A stretch of 64,000 nt of DNA, taken from positions 1-64,000 of the forward strand of contig NZ_JANJGU010000010.1 in assembly GCF_024626525.1 (NCBI RefSeq). The letters are read 5' to 3'. Every line of letters begins with the position of its first letter. The stretch's first letter is position 1. Positions 39,919 to 48,586 of this stretch are shown here, one piece after another. A program made the position numbers and the translations under genes. The notes below the pieces were generated by a model. It saw only the letters and a list, made by a program, of their open reading frames with translations. It ran no database searches and was not told the origin of the DNA. Source of the stretch: Lederbergia panacisoli (GTDB taxonomy: Bacteria > Bacillota > Bacilli > Bacillales > Bacillaceae_C).

Positions 39919-42222
39919 TTGCGGATGAATAAGGAGTGGGAAAAAGAGCAACAGAGAGTGGAATTTATACAAGATGTGATTGATCAGAAGGTGGTTCATC
40001 TTACTAAAAATCTGGGTGGCGTAAAAGGCGGGATCATCGAATTACGAAAGACGTTCTGGGATGATGTTACGGTTAATCTTGATGAGCCTGATGATGTGAT
40101 TGAAACTTTTACAAGCATAAAACAACAGGCTGAGCTGCTTGCTGAACGAGAGAGAACTCATGGGCAATCCTATCGCTTACTTAAACAACTCGATAAATTA
40201 AAAGACTCTCCTTTTTTTGGCCGCATCGATTTTCTCGAAGATGGTGAGAAATCAGCGGAATGCATTTATATTGGAATTACATCTTTAATGGATGTCCATG
40301 ATGAGGAATTTCTCATTTATGATTGGCGCGCACCGATTTCGAGTTTGTATTATGACTTTTCGCCGGGACCGGCAACATATAAAACACCTTCAGGCATCAT
40401 CGAAGGGATAATGGAATTAAAACGACAATACATTATTAAATATGGTCAGTTAAAAGGAATGTTTGATACAGGGGTCACGATTGGCGACAGCCTGCTTCAG
40501 GAAGTACTAGGCGGCAATGCGAATACGCAAATGAAGAGCATCGTTGCGACCATCCAGCGTGAGCAGAACCATATTATTAGAAATGAAAAAAGTAAGATAT
40601 TAATTGTTCAAGGTGTTGCTGGCAGTGGAAAAACTTCTGCTGCGTTACAGCGGGTTGCCTATTTGCTTTATCGATACAGAAATACACTCTCATCTGACAA
40701 CATCATGTTATTTTCTCCGAATCCTTTATTCAACAGCTATGTTGCGACTGTGTTGCCTGAACTTGGTGAAGAAAATATGGAACAGACGACATATCAGCAA
40801 TATTTGATAACAAGACTTGGCGGTCGTTTTGAAGTGGAAGATTCTTTTAGCCAAATGGAATATACCCTTACCGCTATGGATGAGCCGGGATACGAAACGA
40901 AAATGAAATCGATTCGTTATAAAGCGAGCTTAGATTTTAAAAATCAAATTGATCGATATACCGAGGAACTTTCACAGAATGGGCTTGTATTCAAAACGAT
41001 ATCGTTCCGCGGTCGCACCATTGTTTCCGCGCAAGATATAGATACGTATTTTTATTCGATTGATCCATCTATTTCCATTCCGAACCGTATGAAGCTGACG
41101 TCGGATTGGTTATTAAAAGAAATGGCCAAGCAAGAAAAGCTGGAACGGACAAAGGATTGGGTTTTGGAAGAGGCAGAGCTCTTAGACAAAACAGATTATT
41201 TAGAAGCGTTCCAACAAATGCAGAAGGATCTGGGCGAAAAGGAAGAATCATTTGATGATGTCGATAAAGAGCAGCGGATATTGGCAAAGTCAATCGTAAA
41301 TAAGCACTTCAAACGAATTCGCAGTGCTGTAAAGCAAAACAAATTTTTAAACATGAAAGCTATATATCAAAAGCTTTTTACACTAGCATCATGGCCTGAT
41401 GGATTCGATGAAATCTGCGAAGAAACAATTGAAAAATTAAGAGAAAATATTATTTCCTATGAGGATGGCACACCGTATTTATATTTGCAGGACCAATTGG
41501 AAGGGAGAAAATCCAATACGCTTATTCGTCATTTATTCATTGATGAAGCACAGGATTATTCACCATTTCAATTTGAATTTTTGAAGCAACTTTTCCCGCA
41601 TTGTAAAATGACCATTTTAGGGGATGTGAACCAAGCAATCTACGCCCATACGATGGATGCTTCGTCTTTATTAAATATGGAGCCTGAGGGAACGGAGAAA
41701 ATCGTATTAAGGCGAAGCTATAGGTCAACAAAGGAAATTGTGGACTTTACAAAAGGCTTGATTGATGGCGGCGAAATGATTGAACCGTTCAACCGGGATG
41801 GGGGAAAACCTGTTTTAACGGAAGTGGAAGACAGCGATACTCTTCATGCAAAAATGGAAGAGTGTGTGAAACAACTGCAGGCTCATGGACACGAGACCAT
41901 TGCGATCATTTGTAAAACTATGAAGGAGAGCCAAGCAGCGTACGACGTGCTAAAATCGGCGTTACCGGTGCGACTCATGGATAAAAACGCAAACTCCTAT
42001 GAAAAAGGAGTCATTATCCTACCTGCGTATTTAGCAAAAGGAATTGAATTTGATGCAGTTATTATCTATAATGCATCAAATGAGCAATACGGTCGTGAGT
42101 ATGAGCGGAAATTGTTCTATACAGCTTGTACAAGAGCGATGCATGAATTACATCTATTCACCAAGGGCAAGAGAACGTTTTTGATGGACGATGTGAGCGA
42201 GGATGCATATATAGGAGGATAA
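39919..42222 (+). CDS. helD: RNA polymerase recycling motor HelD
   Basis: 767 aa, SF1 (UvrD/Rep-like) ATPase. Charged N-terminal coiled-coil arm (about 1-70), Walker A VQGVAGSGKTSAALQR (about 226-241), Walker B IDEAQDYSPFQ, and motif VI region FYTACTRAMHEL. Length and layout match B. subtilis HelD, which pries stalled RNA polymerase off DNA. TTG 39919 is chosen for spacing from AGGAG; ATG 39925 is an alternative. Followed by a strong terminator. Confidence 0.92.
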   Translation: MRMNKEWEKEQQRVEFIQDVIDQKVVHLTKNLGGVKGGIIELRKTFWDDVTVNLDEPDDVIETFTSIKQQAELLAERERTHGQSYRLLKQLDKLKDSPFFGRIDFLEDGEKSAECIYIGITSLMDVHDEEFLIYDWRAPISSLYYDFSPGPATYKTPSGIIEGIMELKRQYIIKYGQLKGMFDTGVTIGDSLLQEVLGGNANTQMKSIVATIQREQNHIIRNEKSKILIVQGVAGSGKTSAALQRVAYLLYRYRNTLSSDNIMLFSPNPLFNSYVATVLPELGEENMEQTTYQQYLITRLGGRFEVEDSFSQMEYTLTAMDEPGYETKMKSIRYKASLDFKNQIDRYTEELSQNGLVFKTISFRGRTIVSAQDIDTYFYSIDPSISIPNRMKLTSDWLLKEMAKQEKLERTKDWVLEEAELLDKTDYLEAFQQMQKDLGEKEESFDDVDKEQRILAKSIVNKHFKRIRSAVKQNKFLNMKAIYQKLFTLASWPDGFDEICEETIEKLRENIISYEDGTPYLYLQDQLEGRKSNTLIRHLFIDEAQDYSPFQFEFLKQLFPHCKMTILGDVNQAIYAHTMDASSLLNMEPEGTEKIVLRRSYRSTKEIVDFTKGLIDGGEMIEPFNRDGGKPVLTEVEDSDTLHAKMEECVKQLQAHGHETIAIICKTMKESQAAYDVLKSALPVRLMDKNANSYEKGVIILPAYLAKGIEFDAVIIYNASNEQYGREYERKLFYTACTRAMHELHLFTKGKRTFLMDDVSEDAYIGG

Positions 42223-42238
42223 TCTCGATATTGATGAA

Positions 42239-42273
42239 GAGCTGAAATCGTAATTGGATTTCAGCTCTTTAAT
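42239..42273 (+). terminator. Terminator after helD
   Basis: AAGAGCTGAAATC-GTAATTG-GATTTCAGCTCTTT, a 13-bp perfect stem with T-run. Confidence 0.9.
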
Positions 42274-42287
42274 CATTGAAGGATATT

Positions 42288-42542
42288 TCTACTCGCTTAG
42301 GATCTTTGGATGGAGAGACGGATATTTATCACGATTATCTATGCAAGAGTACGGCTTGCAGAAGAAAGTGGATAAAAGTCGCAATTGGTCTGCGTAAGGG
42401 ACGGATACGCAGAGGAACGTGGGTAAATGTCACAATTTTTCTGCGCAAGGGATGGATATGCAGAGGAAAATGGATAAAAGCCACCAATGTTCTGTGTAAG
42501 GGACGGATACGCAGAGGAACCTATATAAAAGTTACAATTTTC
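42288..42542. repeat. 51-bp tandem repeat array I
   Basis: Four exact-length 51-bp units start at 42339, 42390, 42441 and 42492, with a degenerate unit before (42288-42338). Consensus core: CTGCGTAAGGGACGGATACGCAGAGG, where CTGCGTA and TACGCAG form a hairpin; the rest reads roughly GTGGATAAAAGTCACAATT. Because 51 is divisible by three, one frame stays open (17-residue repeats), but that ORF starts at TTG without a ribosome-binding site and is not considered a gene. The rest of the 520-bp helD-to-42744 gap shows nothing else recognisable. Confidence 0.85.
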
Positions 42543-42743
42543 CTTCGCATGGATATCGGTTCGAATGGGAAAATGTGTTTTTGCTATTATTTAGTCGCGT
42601 TTACCAATTGAATCGGTACAGACATCCAATGATGCTATAATTCTACCCTCCCTTTACTTCATGAATTTATATAATGCTACAAAAGGTATTATAAATATTA
42701 ATATAGAATTAGATATAGAGTTTATGGGAATCGGGGGATATGG

Positions 42744-43262
42744 GTGAAAAAAACAATTGTGGTATTGTCCATTTTAGCGATACTCGTTATTAGTTTTTGG
42801 TGGACATTTCATTATGTAAGTCGGGATGGGGAGTTTACAAAATGGGGGCATGGAACGGTGCCAATAGATTTTTTTGATAATGGCAAGGCAGTATTTTTTG
42901 GGTATGATTTTACGTGGGAAGGGATTGGGAAACCAATACTGGAGAAGGTTGAATTTATTAAGAGAGATGGGACCATGGTAGAGAAAGATGATAATGGATT
43001 TCGAATAGAACCCTTTATAGGAAAGACAAGAACAATTGGTTCACTTAGTGAAGAATACGTAATGGAGGAAGGGTTGGATAAGGATTTAGTTCCTTTTAAA
43101 GGTTTTCAAGTCGATAATGGCTTTTACCTAGTTTTACGTGTGGAATTTCATGGACAAGATGCAGATAATGATATCGAGGAGATGAAGATTACGTATAAAA
43201 AATACGGGATAACACAACTTCAGTACATCCCATTTGAAAATATTTTTAATGACTCGAACTAA
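42744..43262 (+). CDS. Hypothetical membrane-anchored or exported protein
   Basis: 172 aa, GTG start. One N-terminal hydrophobic helix (about residues 3-22, TIVVLSILAILVISFWW) without a clear lipobox, then a soluble, beta-rich, acidic domain. I recognise no family. It stands alone between the 51-bp array and the convergent CDF exporter gene; GGGGGA upstream is a plausible ribosome-binding site. Confidence 0.65.
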   Translation: MKKTIVVLSILAILVISFWWTFHYVSRDGEFTKWGHGTVPIDFFDNGKAVFFGYDFTWEGIGKPILEKVEFIKRDGTMVEKDDNGFRIEPFIGKTRTIGSLSEEYVMEEGLDKDLVPFKGFQVDNGFYLVLRVEFHGQDADNDIEEMKITYKKYGITQLQYIPFENIFNDSN

Positions 43263-43367
43263 TATAACGGCAAGTAATCTCTTTAATCAAAAGCAATTGG
43301 AAGGCTATACTGAAGAGAGCTATTCGGGGAGATGGGGAGGTGAGCTCTTCCTCCCTCCCACATGAAT

Positions 43368-44240
43368 TTAACTTGGTTCAACATGAACATGTACATAATA
43401 CACGTCATACTTTTCCATTAAAATATCCTCTACTTTCGAAGCTATATCATGCGCATTTCCAATATCCAATGTTGAACTAACCAATACAACGATATCGACA
43501 ATCGTGTTATTCCCATAATTCCTTGCTTGTATTTGGCTAACACCTTTTACCCCGTTTACAGTTAGGACTGTTTTTTTATAAGAGTTTAGTACTTTTTCAT
43601 CAAAGCCATCCGTCAGATGGTGGGAGGATTTTTTAAATATATCCCATGCTGTTTTGCAAATTAACAATCCCACAATGATAGCTGTTGCGGGGTCTAACCA
43701 CGGTAGATGAAACTGTGAACCAATTATTCCAATCGCGGCTCCAATACTGACCCAAGCATCGGAGAGATTATCTTTGGCAGCAGCCATTACGGCTTGACTA
43801 TTGATTTTTCTGCCTAAAGTGATGTTATAGCGGTAGACCAAGTACATAACAACTGCACAAAAAATGCCTGTCCAAGCGGAAATCATATCAGGTGATGTTT
43901 GTTTCGGATGAAATACAGATGTAATAGCTTCAAATAAAACTTGAATGCCCACAGCCATCATAATAAATGAAGCTACCATTGATGCGACGGTTTCAGCTTT
44001 CCAATGTCCATAAGGATGATCTTTATCTGGTGGTTTTTGCGATAATTTGAGTCCAACTAGTACGGCAATTGATGCTATAATATCGGTGGCATTATTTAAT
44101 CCGTCAGCTTTTAATGCTTCTGAGTTTGCCACAGAGCCAATAAATAACTTTAAAGCGGATAATAATATGTAAGCGATAATGCTAAGAATTGCACCACGTT
44201 CCCCCATTTTTAAATCTCGATATTTTTCCTGTCCCATCAT
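43368..44240 (-). CDS. Cation diffusion facilitator, probably Mn(II) exporter (MneS/YeaB type)
   Basis: 290 aa from ATG 44240 with TTTGGAGG upstream; longer frames lack a site. Six membrane helices. Site-A residues are visible in helix II (SEALKADGLNNATDI) and helix V (AAAKDNLSDAW). The DGLNNATDIIAS and QKPPDKDHPYGHWKAE segments are close to the Bacillus YeaB/MneS group as I recall it, exporters of manganese; a zinc or iron role cannot be excluded. C-terminal cytoplasmic domain ends in a HVHVEP metal-sensing motif. It neighbours the CadA/CadC pair, forming a metal-efflux patch. Confidence 0.88.
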   Translation of the reverse strand: MMGQEKYRDLKMGERGAILSIIAYILLSALKLFIGSVANSEALKADGLNNATDIIASIAVLVGLKLSQKPPDKDHPYGHWKAETVASMVASFIMMAVGIQVLFEAITSVFHPKQTSPDMISAWTGIFCAVVMYLVYRYNITLGRKINSQAVMAAAKDNLSDAWVSIGAAIGIIGSQFHLPWLDPATAIIVGLLICKTAWDIFKKSSHHLTDGFDEKVLNSYKKTVLTVNGVKGVSQIQARNYGNNTIVDIVVLVSSTLDIGNAHDIASKVEDILMEKYDVYYVHVHVEPS

Positions 44241-44361
44241 TATGTACCTCCAAAAGTTGCTGTTAGAACATAATATCAATTGAGCTATGAGTGGGTCTAT
44301 AGCAACGTTTTTTCGCCACTCTATAATGTTGAGGGCAGTCAAAATTAGTGGCGCAAGAGCA

Positions 44362-44393
44362 ATATAAAAAAAGACCCCTCAAACTGGGGTCTT
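44362..44393 (-). terminator. Terminator overlapping the end of cadA
   Basis: Minus strand AAGACCCC (44393-44386), loop, GGGGTCTT (44378-44371), then seven T. The 5' arm and loop lie inside the last codons and stop codon of the P-type ATPase gene. Confidence 0.88.
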
Positions 44394-46502
44394 AAGCACT
44401 CTCATCGCATTCAAAACAGCTAAAAGGGTAACACCGACATCCGAAAAGACAGCTTCCCACATCGTCGCAATTCCAAAGGCTCCGAGTATAAGGAAAATGG
44501 CTTTGACGCCTAGAGCGAACAGGATGTTTTGCCATACAATCTTGCGGGTTCTTTTTGCGATCTTGATGGCGGTAGGAATTTTTGATGGTTCGTCGGTCAT
44601 GATGACGATATCGGCTGCTTCAATGGCCGCATCCGACCCGAGTCCGCCCATTGCCATCCCAACATCTGCCCGAGCGAGAACAGGCGTATCATTGATGCCA
44701 TCACCGACAAAGATGATTTTTTCATTCTTTGCTTTTCTGGCATCGAGTTTTTCTATCTCTTCCACTTTATGTTGTGGTAAAAGTTCAGCATGCACCTCAT
44801 CCAAGCCCAATTCTTTGCCTACTGCATGGCCAACTGTTTTCGCGTCACCAGTGAGCATGACGGTTTTCTTAATGCCAAGCTCCTTCAATAAACGAATCGC
44901 TTGGGCGGAATCTTCTTTTACTTGGTCAGAAATGACGATGTAGCCAGCATATTGATCATCTACGGCCACATGGACAAGAGTTCCGATTACATCCGGTTGG
45001 TCAAAAATAATTTGATCTTTAATCATCAGCTTTGCGTTCCCAGCGGCAATCTTTTTACCAGCTGCAGTAACTTGAATTCCGTGACCGGAGATTTCATTAT
45101 AATCCAGTATGGACTCTTCTTTTATATCCTTTCCGTATGCATTTTTTATGGAAAGGGCGATCGGGTGATTCGAATGTACCTCAGCAAACGCTGCGTATTC
45201 CAATAATTCGTCTGCTGTCATATTTTTAGGATGAATGCTTGTAACTTCGAACACACCTTTAGTTAATGTTCCGGTTTTATCAAAAACAATATATTTCACA
45301 TCGTTTAACGCTTCTAAATAGTTGCTTCCTTTTACAAGAATCCCTGATTTTGATGCGGCTCCAATTCCACCGAAAAAGCCGAGCGGTATGGAAATGACAA
45401 GGGCACATGGACAGGATATAACTAAAAAGACGAGCGCACGATAAATCCAGTCTGAAAAAGTGGCTCCACTTATAATCAGAGGAGGTATGAATGCCAATAC
45501 AACAGCAACAATTACAACGACGGGCGTATAGTAACGGGCAAATTTAGTAATAAAATTTTCCGTTGGTGCCTTACGGCTGCTTGCATTTTGAACTAAATCA
45601 AGAATTTTTGAAACGGTTGATTCACCAAAGTCTTTTGTTACTTCAACGGTAAGGACTCCATTTTTATTAATGAATCCACTTAATACATCATTTCCAGCTT
45701 CAACCTCTCGTGGCACAGATTCACCGGTTAGAGCGGACGTATCAACCATGGAGTAACCTTCGATAATTTTCCCGTCTAACGGCACCTTTTCACCAGGCTT
45801 TACGATAATGGTATCGCCAATTTTTACTTCCTCCGGGGATACTGTGACAATATTGCCGTCTCTTTTGAGATTAGCGGAATCGGGACGAATATCCATAAGC
45901 GCACTGATTGATTTACGGGAGCGGTTGACTGCAATACCTTGAAACAGCTCGCCAACTTGATAAAACAGCATAACGGCTACACCTTCAGGGTATTGTCTAA
46001 TCGCAAAGGCTCCAATTGTCGCGATCGCCATTAGAAAGTTTTCATCGAAGACTTGCCCACGTACAATATTTCTTACGGCGCGTAAAACGATGTCTCCGCC
46101 GATAATTAAATAAGCGATGATGAAAATCCCCAATTCCATCAGTTCTGATATAGGTGCAAACATACCAATGGCGGCTAAAAGGGTACCTATAATTAAGCGG
46201 CTCACGGTAGTTTTTACGTTTTTACTGCCGTGGTCGTGGTCATGATGGTCATGGTCATTTCCTTTTTCTACCGGCGTTATATTAGGCTCAATTGTTTTTA
46301 CTTTCTTTTTTACCACAGAAATTATATCTGTAGCCTCATCTTGAATAGCTTCCAGCGTAAGAGTCTTGTTGACGAAATTAACGGAGCAATTTGTAATGCC
46401 TTCCATTCCTTTTACACCATTTTCAATCTTCATGGCACAATTTGCACAATCCAATCCTTCTAAAAGGATTTCTTGTTTTATTTTTTTCCTCTGCCTCTCC
46501 AT
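44379..46502 (-). CDS. cadA: Heavy-metal P1B-type ATPase (CadA/ZntA, Cd/Zn/Pb efflux)
   Basis: 707 aa from ATG 46502 with GAGAGG upstream. N-terminal heavy-metal-associated domain with GLDCANCAMKI (CxxC), a His-rich linker (HDHHDHDH), eight expected membrane helices with the CPC ion-path motif SCPCALVIS, actuator TGES, phosphorylation site FDKTGTLTKG, and hinge GDGINDTPVLARADV. The CPC plus His-rich linker suggests Zn2+/Cd2+/Pb2+ export. It lies 22 bp after the CadC-type repressor gene and is surely regulated by it. Confidence 0.95.
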   Translation of the reverse strand: MERQRKKIKQEILLEGLDCANCAMKIENGVKGMEGITNCSVNFVNKTLTLEAIQDEATDIISVVKKKVKTIEPNITPVEKGNDHDHHDHDHGSKNVKTTVSRLIIGTLLAAIGMFAPISELMELGIFIIAYLIIGGDIVLRAVRNIVRGQVFDENFLMAIATIGAFAIRQYPEGVAVMLFYQVGELFQGIAVNRSRKSISALMDIRPDSANLKRDGNIVTVSPEEVKIGDTIIVKPGEKVPLDGKIIEGYSMVDTSALTGESVPREVEAGNDVLSGFINKNGVLTVEVTKDFGESTVSKILDLVQNASSRKAPTENFITKFARYYTPVVVIVAVVLAFIPPLIISGATFSDWIYRALVFLVISCPCALVISIPLGFFGGIGAASKSGILVKGSNYLEALNDVKYIVFDKTGTLTKGVFEVTSIHPKNMTADELLEYAAFAEVHSNHPIALSIKNAYGKDIKEESILDYNEISGHGIQVTAAGKKIAAGNAKLMIKDQIIFDQPDVIGTLVHVAVDDQYAGYIVISDQVKEDSAQAIRLLKELGIKKTVMLTGDAKTVGHAVGKELGLDEVHAELLPQHKVEEIEKLDARKAKNEKIIFVGDGINDTPVLARADVGMAMGGLGSDAAIEAADIVIMTDEPSKIPTAIKIAKRTRKIVWQNILFALGVKAIFLILGAFGIATMWEAVFSDVGVTLLAVLNAMRVLKTPV

Positions 46503-46524
46503 TGGCCTCTCTCCTATAACACTT

Positions 46525-46899
46525 CTATATTTTATCCTCATTAACATGCTCGAGCGCTTGATCAAAAATTTGAATGACATGATCATCTGCAAGTGAATAG
46601 TACACAACTTTTCCTTGTTTTCGATTCTTGACTAATTTAGCTTGCTTCAAAACTCGTAATTGATGAGAAATGGAGGATTGTGTCATATTCAGTAAATATG
46701 CGATATCACACACGCACATTTCCGTTTGAAATAAAGAGTGGAGAATTCTTATTCTAGTTCCGTCTCCCAATACCTTAAACAGTTCTGCCACTTCAATCAA
46801 ACTGTTATCCTTCGGAATCGTAGCTTGCACCTGTTGAACAACATCTTCGTGAATGACCGTTTGACTGCAAGTTTCAGGGATTGTCAGTTCTTTTTGCAT
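46525..46899 (-). CDS. cadC: ArsR/SmtB-family metal-responsive repressor (CadC-like)
   Basis: 124 aa from ATG 46899 with AAGAGGTG upstream. Winged helix with the DNA-recognition segment MTQSSISHQLRVLKQAKLV and the alpha-3 metal-sensing motif ELCVCD in the form EMCVCD. A further Cys near residue 11 (PETCSQ) would be the N-terminal ligand. It also keeps the alpha-5 region with DDHV, typical of CadC/SmtB. Binding of Cd/Pb/Zn should release it from the operator 46923-46948, de-repressing cadC-cadA. Confidence 0.93.
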   Translation of the reverse strand: MQKELTIPETCSQTVIHEDVVQQVQATIPKDNSLIEVAELFKVLGDGTRIRILHSLFQTEMCVCDIAYLLNMTQSSISHQLRVLKQAKLVKNRKQGKVVYYSLADDHVIQIFDQALEHVNEDKI

Positions 46900-46922
46900 A
46901 AAAACACCTCTTTTATCAGATG

Positions 46923-46979
46923 AACATATGAGCAATTATTCATATGTTTATTATATGAATCTTTTATTCGAAGTGTCAA
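46923..46979 (-). promoter_or_regulatory. cadC promoter with CadC-type operator
   Basis: Minus strand -35 TTGACA (46979-46974), 18-bp spacer, perfect -10 TATAAT (46955-46950). Immediately downstream is a perfect inverted repeat: AACATATGA (46923-46931), 8-bp spacer, TCATATGTT (46940-46948). Position over the start point fits ArsR-family repression. Confidence 0.88.
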
Positions 46980-47911
46980 TAAAAAAAGCGGATTGGACGG
47001 AAGATTGTTGGTATTTGAATGGACTGCATCCCGATTAGGAAGTGAATCGAGACGGAAAGTCAATGCAGGCAAGGTTATCGTTGCGATTGGGGGTGGATCG
47101 CAACGGAAAGACAGTCATATCAAGGTTATCGTTGTGATTGAGGGCGAATCACCCTGGTAATCGGGTTCGGGCAAGAGTAGCGTTGCGATTGAGGTCGAAT
47201 CGCACCGTAAAACCATTTCAATCAAGGTTATCGTTGTGATTGGGGGTGGATCACACCGGAAAGTCAGTCATATCAAGGTTATCGTTGTGATTGAGGGCGA
47301 ATCACCCTGGTAATCGGGTTCGGGCAAGAGTAGCGTTGCGATTGAGGTCGAATTGCACCGTAAAACCATTTCAATCAAGGTTATCGTTGCGATTGGGGGT
47401 GGATTACACCGGAAAGTCAGTCATATCAAGGTTATCGTTGTGATTAAGGGTGAATCACCCTGGTAATCGGGTTCGGGCAAGAGTAGCGTTGCGATTGAGG
47501 TCGAATCGCACCGTAAAACCATTTCAATCAAGGTTATCGTTGCGATTGGGGTCGAATCACACCGGAAAGACAGTCATATCAATGTTATCGTTGTGATTAA
47601 GGGTGAATCACCCTGGTAATCGGGTTCAATGAAGATTAGCGTTGCGATTGAGGTCGAATCGCACCGTAATACCATTTCAATCAAGGTTATCGTTGCGATC
47701 GAGGCCGAACCACCCCGGAAATCCATTCATAGCATATAGCAAAATTAGCGTTTCGATTCAAAGCGACTCAAGTCGGAATCCTACCTTTCGGGCAACGATT
47801 TGCGTCTGTTAAGAAGCGAATCTAGAAAATAACTCGCTTTTAAAGAATTAAGATGTTAAAAGGTCTATAGTAAAACAAAAAAAGGATGAAGCGACAGGGC
47901 TTAATCCTTTT
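46980..47911. other. cadC-usp intergenic region occupied by a tandem array
   Basis: About 930 bp without a gene. Most is the 51-bp/153-bp tandem array (47019-47750). The remainder (47751-47911) is simple AT-rich sequence plus the terminator of the downstream minus-strand gene. Confidence 0.8.
47019..47750. repeat. 51-bp tandem repeat array II with 153-bp higher-order unit
   Basis: Units of exactly 51 bp start at 47070, 47121, 47172, 47223 and so on to 47682, with a degenerate unit at 47019. Three types A, B, C alternate in fixed order, so the array is a 153-bp repeat (A-B-C) present four times plus flanking A-type units. Every unit keeps TATCGTTGYGATT or TAGCGTTGCGATT. Within each, GYGATT and AATCRC can pair across a 6-9-nt loop; types switch between GCGATT/AATCGC and GTGATT/AATCAC together. 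No open frame spans it. Confidence 0.9.
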
Positions 47912-47913
47912 CT
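47879..47913 (-). terminator. Terminator of the Usp-like gene
   Basis: Minus strand AAAAGGAT ... ATCCTTTTTTTG stem and T-run, starting at the stop codon. Confidence 0.75.
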
Positions 47914-48586
47914 ACATAATATTCAAAGGTTCTTCAATCGAATCGACTACATAGTCTTCGGTCACATGGACTTGATATGTTTTTCCATTATGGACGAATT
48001 TGAATAACCCATTATTGAAGTCCGTTCCAATTTCTTTATAAAAGATTCCTTCATGGCTAATGTGCTTTTGACACGTGAAGCAAAGTCGATATCCGTCTTT
48101 TTCCTTTAGCAGATAGCCGCGGACCCCGGTTTCATAGGCGATGTCTTCTCCACCTTTTATCGTCCGGTCTAGTGCGACGATATGAATATCGATAAATGAT
48201 GATATTTCCCTCAAAAGAACGTTCACGAAAGAACCCTTTGTGATTTCTTCCCAACGGTTTTGGGCGGTTTGTCCGATGACAATTTGTGTAATATTATATT
48301 TCTGCGCTATTCCTGAAATGACTTTTGCAACTGGACGCTTTTCATTGTCGATCATAATAAATTCTTCAGCGTCGAATTCTTTAGACAGTTCTTTCCACTG
48401 CTCAATATAGCCGGACTTTTCCGCATCAAATCTGTCATATGGGAGGGGATCGACAGTCAAAATATATAATGGGCAATTCAACATACTTGCCATTTTATGA
48501 CCACGTCTAATTAGGCGTTCACCATTTGGACCGTAATATACACAAACGAGAATACTCTCATCCATACGACCCTTCACTTTCTTCAT
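47912..48586 (-). CDS. Universal-stress-protein (UspA/KdpD-N-like) domain protein
   Basis: 224 aa from ATG 48586 with AGAGGTGAAA upstream. The first ~140 residues form a Usp-like fold beginning ESILVCVYYGPNGERLIRRG and with ITQIVIGQTAQNRWEEI near residues 110-126, resembling the nucleotide-binding Usp domain found in KdpD sensor kinases. The C-terminal ~80 residues (YLLKEKDGYRLCFTCQKHIS onward) form a second small domain I do not recognise, with a CxxC pair. No kinase domain. It is divergent from the mrp operon, so it may have a role linked to cation stress, which is inference. Confidence 0.72.
   Translation of the reverse strand: MKKVKGRMDESILVCVYYGPNGERLIRRGHKMASMLNCPLYILTVDPLPYDRFDAEKSGYIEQWKELSKEFDAEEFIMIDNEKRPVAKVISGIAQKYNITQIVIGQTAQNRWEEITKGSFVNVLLREISSFIDIHIVALDRTIKGGEDIAYETGVRGYLLKEKDGYRLCFTCQKHISHEGIFYKEIGTDFNNGLFKFVHNGKTYQVHVTEDYVVDSIEEPLNIM

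Noticed and set aside
42339-42542. CRISPR-like array
   Set aside because: The segments between the hairpin cores are themselves repeats, not unique spacers.
42276-42611. 111-aa basic ORF with 17-residue repeats
   Set aside because: It is a by-product of the 51-bp tandem array (51 is a multiple of three); the TTG start has no ribosome-binding site and the composition is not protein-like.
39692-42743. tRNA genes or purA expected downstream of dnaB in Bacillus
   Set aside because: Neither was found by reading; HelD and repeats occupy the interval, so the usual synteny ends at dnaB.
47019-47750. CRISPR array
   Set aside because: Units are contiguous 51-bp repeats without variable spacers, and there are no cas genes nearby.
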